The notes under the pieces: model-generated
What the model was told of the DNA's origin: nothing
Databases searched by the model: none
Seen by the model: only the letters and a program-made list of their open reading frames with translations
Shown here: positions 61,746-64,000 of the stretch, piece after piece
Position numbering within the stretch: position 1 is the stretch's first letter
Layout: every line of letters starts with the position of its first letter
DNA from: JAYVFR01 sp043772945
GTDB taxonomy: Bacteria > Patescibacteriota > JACMRA01
Reading direction: 5' to 3'
NCBI GenBank assembly: GCA_043772945.1
Contig: JAYVFR010000024.1
Coordinates: forward strand, 1-64,000
Length of the DNA: 64,000 bases
Translations under genes and position numbers: made by a program

Positions 61746-61863
61746 AATTTCCTCCAAGGAAACTACTATTTACAATCATAAACTGACTATAGTTTCTGAG
61801 TTTTAGCAGGGACTAAAAATTAAACTCAATGTCAATTTATATAATAACACAGCTCAAAACCCA

Positions 61864-64000
61864 TTAACAATCTGGTACCTCTTGGCATACGTGACTACCA
61901 TCAAATTGGCTATTAGTAATTATCTGCGGATTTGAGCTATCTGGCCCGATTACTCTACTGTCCTTGACGGCTAATGCATAGTTAGAATAAACTTTTTGAC
62001 CTTCGTAAGTTGTATCCCCACTGTTACCGCCAAAAATTGACCAATCTGTCTCTTTGTCCTCGTTAAACCAACTAAGCATTCGGATATTATTTGAATAGGT
62101 ATATTCAAACATGGCGCTTATCCATTGATTTTTACCTGCTATACCGTTTGGGATAGAAGTGCTTGATACCTCGTTAATTGAAACTGGCTTATTAGGCGAC
62201 AAGGCTCTAAGCCGAGCCAACATATTATCAAAAACTGAATTGGGTGAATTCCAAGTCCCCCAATCAAAACTCTTGCCCCAATTGTAACCATCAATCCCAA
62301 GCCAATCAACGTAAATATCTCCTGGGTAATAACTCTCCGCCCTAATTCCTCCTTGGTCTGTATTATTAACACTCCAAATCCATTGCAACTGCGATTTGCT
62401 AAATCCTGGATTAACTATATTGTACATTCGTCTCCAAGCTTGTACATAAGCTTCTGGGGTACCAGACCAGCCGTACCAGTTGCCGTTAGCTTCATGAGCG
62501 GGGCGAAGATATAGTCGCCTATCATCACTAGTGTTCAGCTGTTTATCATTTCCAGCTATGTAATTGATCAATCTGGCGCGAAAGTCTGTGAAATAACCGT
62601 CTAGTTCACCCTGCATAATTCTGGTCTCAATTGTTGTATTGTCAGGATTGTCACTCCAAAATTCCAAACTCAAACTAGGAATACTACCCCGATTCCAAGT
62701 GGTTTCTAATTGTCCAAAAGTATAATCCGAATATTGAGGAACTGAAGCGCCGTATATAGTAATGCTGGCGTTTTTTTTGGTTTGCCACCGTTCAAGTTGG
62801 TCTAATTTAGTCCAATCTGGCATTGTTCCAGGATTTGGGTGAATTCCAAGTATTACGCAACCAAAACCCCCTGAGGCTTGAGTAGAAGAAGAACTAATAG
62901 AAGACGCTGTAGTGATTGCAGTAGAAGAAGTTGTACTACTTAAACTACTTGTAATACTTGAAGAACTACTTGTACTTACGCTATCGCAAGTAACTTCACC
63001 TACAAAACAAGGAGCTAATGGCTGTCTAGGAGAGCCACCTCCACCAATTGAATTTGGAGTATTGTTAGTAATTACGTTTAACTGAGTTATAATTTTATCC
63101 ATATCTTTAAAGAATGGTGACTGTCTAAGAGAGCTTGTATCCCAGTAAATATTAAAATCATAGCCATACTTTGCTTTAAATTCAGTAGCTGCTTCTTTCT
63201 CATATGTAAAATTAAAAATACTACTATTACTATTAATTCCATAAGAATCATCAGTTACATATCCACCATAATTTTGGAAAGCTTTTGCCATTTTTTTAGC
63301 CGCATCAGTTTGTAACCCCAGTGAGTTAATATCAAAGTCGGGCTTTAGAGCAAGCAAAGCTCCCATTCTAAAGTAGTCTAAATTGCCTCCATAACCACTA
63401 GGACAAGCGTAGGAGTCATTCCGATCAGCAGGCCACATAAATCCTTTAGCTTTGTAATCATTAAAGTTAGTATCACCATTATTGCAAACCAAATATTTCC
63501 AGCCAGAAATTCCAATATTTAAAGCATGCCTGATGTCTTCTGGGCTGGTTAAATCTCCAGCCTTTAATCCACCACCAATAGATGATAATCCAGAACCCCA
63601 ATGGGATCCATCTATTCCTTTACCTTTGATATTTAAATAGCAAGCTCCAGAAACAATTTTTACGCACCTTCTACCCTCAGAATCTAAATTCGCATAATTT
63701 GAATCAGCTTGATTACGTAAATATCCTGTTACGTTACTAGTTGGAGAACTTCTACGGCCAGGTTGTATTTGATAGAGATCCCCGTTATCATCAATCACTG
63801 TCGCGACTCTGTTGGTTGAATCACCAGATGAAATATCACTAATCATTCCGTCGTCTAGAGGGAGTATGGCAGTTTCAAATTGAGTTGGTTTAGGGTTTTG
63901 AAGCCTATAAATATGGTGCTGATCTCCTGCATATGTATCTGGAGCTGACATTCCCGCGGTTGCATACTGAGCATTACTTCCGATTGGCATATTCCAAATT
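61864..64000 (-). CDS. Secreted multi-domain protein with GH26 domain (5' end outside window)
   Basis: At least 711 residues; the frame is open across the right edge (IWN before MPIGSNAQYA), so the first Met at 63990 is internal. N-terminal part (about 1-320) is an uncharacterised domain with PIGSNAQYA and GKGIDGSHWGSGL. A Ser/Thr-rich linker (about 338-372) leads to a GH26 domain: LYLRPAHEANGNWYGW with the acid/base Glu, and KPVSINEVSS with the nucleophile Glu. GH26 enzymes cut beta-mannans or mixed-linkage glucans. Cysteines and the linker point to export. Confidence 0.85.
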   Translation of the reverse strand, partial: IWNMPIGSNAQYATAGMSAPDTYAGDQHHIYRLQNPKPTQFETAILPLDDGMISDISSGDSTNRVATVIDDNGDLYQIQPGRRSSPTSNVTGYLRNQADSNYANLDSEGRRCVKIVSGACYLNIKGKGIDGSHWGSGLSSIGGGLKAGDLTSPEDIRHALNIGISGWKYLVCNNGDTNFNDYKAKGFMWPADRNDSYACPSGYGGNLDYFRMGALLALKPDFDINSLGLQTDAAKKMAKAFQNYGGYVTDDSYGINSNSSIFNFTYEKEAATEFKAKYGYDFNIYWDTSSLRQSPFFKDMDKIITQLNVITNNTPNSIGGGGSPRQPLAPCFVGEVTCDSVSTSSSSSITSSLSSTTSSTAITTASSISSSSTQASGGFGCVILGIHPNPGTMPDWTKLDQLERWQTKKNASITIYGASVPQYSDYTFGQLETTWNRGSIPSLSLEFWSDNPDNTTIETRIMQGELDGYFTDFRARLINYIAGNDKQLNTSDDRRLYLRPAHEANGNWYGWSGTPEAYVQAWRRMYNIVNPGFSKSQLQWIWSVNNTDQGGIRAESYYPGDIYVDWLGIDGYNWGKSFDWGTWNSPNSVFDNMLARLRALSPNKPVSINEVSSTSIPNGIAGKNQWISAMFEYTYSNNIRMLSWFNEDKETDWSIFGGNSGDTTYEGQKVYSNYALAVKDSRVIGPDSSNPQIITNSQFDGSHVCQEVPDC

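Noticed and set aside
1..64000. UGA recoded as glycine, as in Gracilibacteria and Absconditabacteria
   Set aside because: tktB ends at UGA at normal family length, and the N-terminal MurE fragment ends in UGA at a domain boundary with only unrelated sequence after it. No gene needs UGA read as sense.
1..64000. UAG as a sense codon, suggested by in-frame TAGs in the YoeB-type toxin and the small gene at 61362
   Set aside because: rpmB, pfkA, the D-hydroxyacid dehydrogenase and other intact genes end at TAG at their expected lengths, so general recoding is excluded; local read-through remains open.
1..64000. CRISPR array, integrase, insertion sequence or prophage
   Set aside because: No regularly spaced direct repeats, no DDE or tyrosine recombinase motifs and no phage structural genes were seen in either strand.

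Overview
The window is A+T-rich (about 30% G+C by eye, not computed), gene-dense and free of long non-coding stretches. It reads like one contig of a small-genome bacterium of the Candidate Phyla Radiation (Patescibacteria). Support for that placement: short ribosomal proteins, a decayed member of a large protein family I know from CPR genomes (19019-21046), many short lineage-specific membrane proteins, RDD, DUF3137 and PilB proteins, and almost no Shine-Dalgarno sequences. UAA, UAG and UGA all act as normal stops. I cannot name the phylum or class.

Layout. 1-4.5 kb: infC start, rpmB, an adenylate-kinase-like gene, 6-phosphofructokinase and two membrane proteins. 4.5-9.4 kb: a two-gene polysaccharide locus, a membrane GT2 synthase with a degenerate N-terminal glycosyltransferase-like domain and a GT-C/GH8 fusion. 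9.5-11.3 kb: secG, a D-2-hydroxyacid dehydrogenase and a TrmH-type methyltransferase. 11.3-14.2 kb: an accessory island with three toxin-antitoxin loci (RHH/YoeB, BrnT/BrnA, RelB with a nonsense-broken toxin), REP-like repeats, a candidate structured RNA and a small exported protein of different base composition. 14.2-17.6 kb: three glycosyltransferases. 18-21 kb: the N-terminal two thirds of a MurE-type ligase, then a pseudogene. 21-37 kb: M23 peptidase with lectin domain, CCA-adding enzyme, PEP-synthase-like protein, GpmI, KsgA, CofD/YvcK-like protein, GalE and the missing C-terminal domain of the MurE-type ligase on the opposite strand. 37-46 kb: two more glycosyltransferases, PilB, a zinc metallopeptidase, four tRNAs (Thr, Phe, Lys, Cys) and leuS. 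46-56 kb: Wzz-like protein, acyl desaturase, Pro-aminopeptidase, cupin, SDR, VirB2-like protein and the C-terminal transketolase subunit. 56-61 kb: frr, rpsI, rpmA, RDD protein, tRNA-Leu, atpD and atpB. 61-64 kb: small genes and a partial secreted GH26 protein.

How it fits together. The genes give parts of glycolysis/gluconeogenesis (PFK, GpmI, PEP-synthase-like), peptidoglycan handling (MurE-type, M23, YvcK-like), extensive surface glycan synthesis (GT2, GT4, GT87, GT-C, GalE, Wzz-like) with glycoside hydrolases (GH8, GH26), and core translation. Expression signals are unusual. Good sigma70-type promoters (TTGACA-17-TATAAT) are easy to find. In about ten genes the -35 box sits only 35-41 bases upstream of the start codon, so the mRNA should be leaderless or nearly so. 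Other genes have CA-rich, repeat-containing leaders. Only two clear exceptions carry a strong Shine-Dalgarno, and both lie in odd small genes.

Most notable: (1) a MurE-type ligase divided into two genes 16 kb apart in opposite orientation, exactly as a single inversion would produce, with a promoter of its own in front of the C-terminal half; (2) the GT-C/GH8 fusion beside a GT2 synthase; (3) leaderless gene architecture; (4) two candidate structured RNAs and a structured leader.
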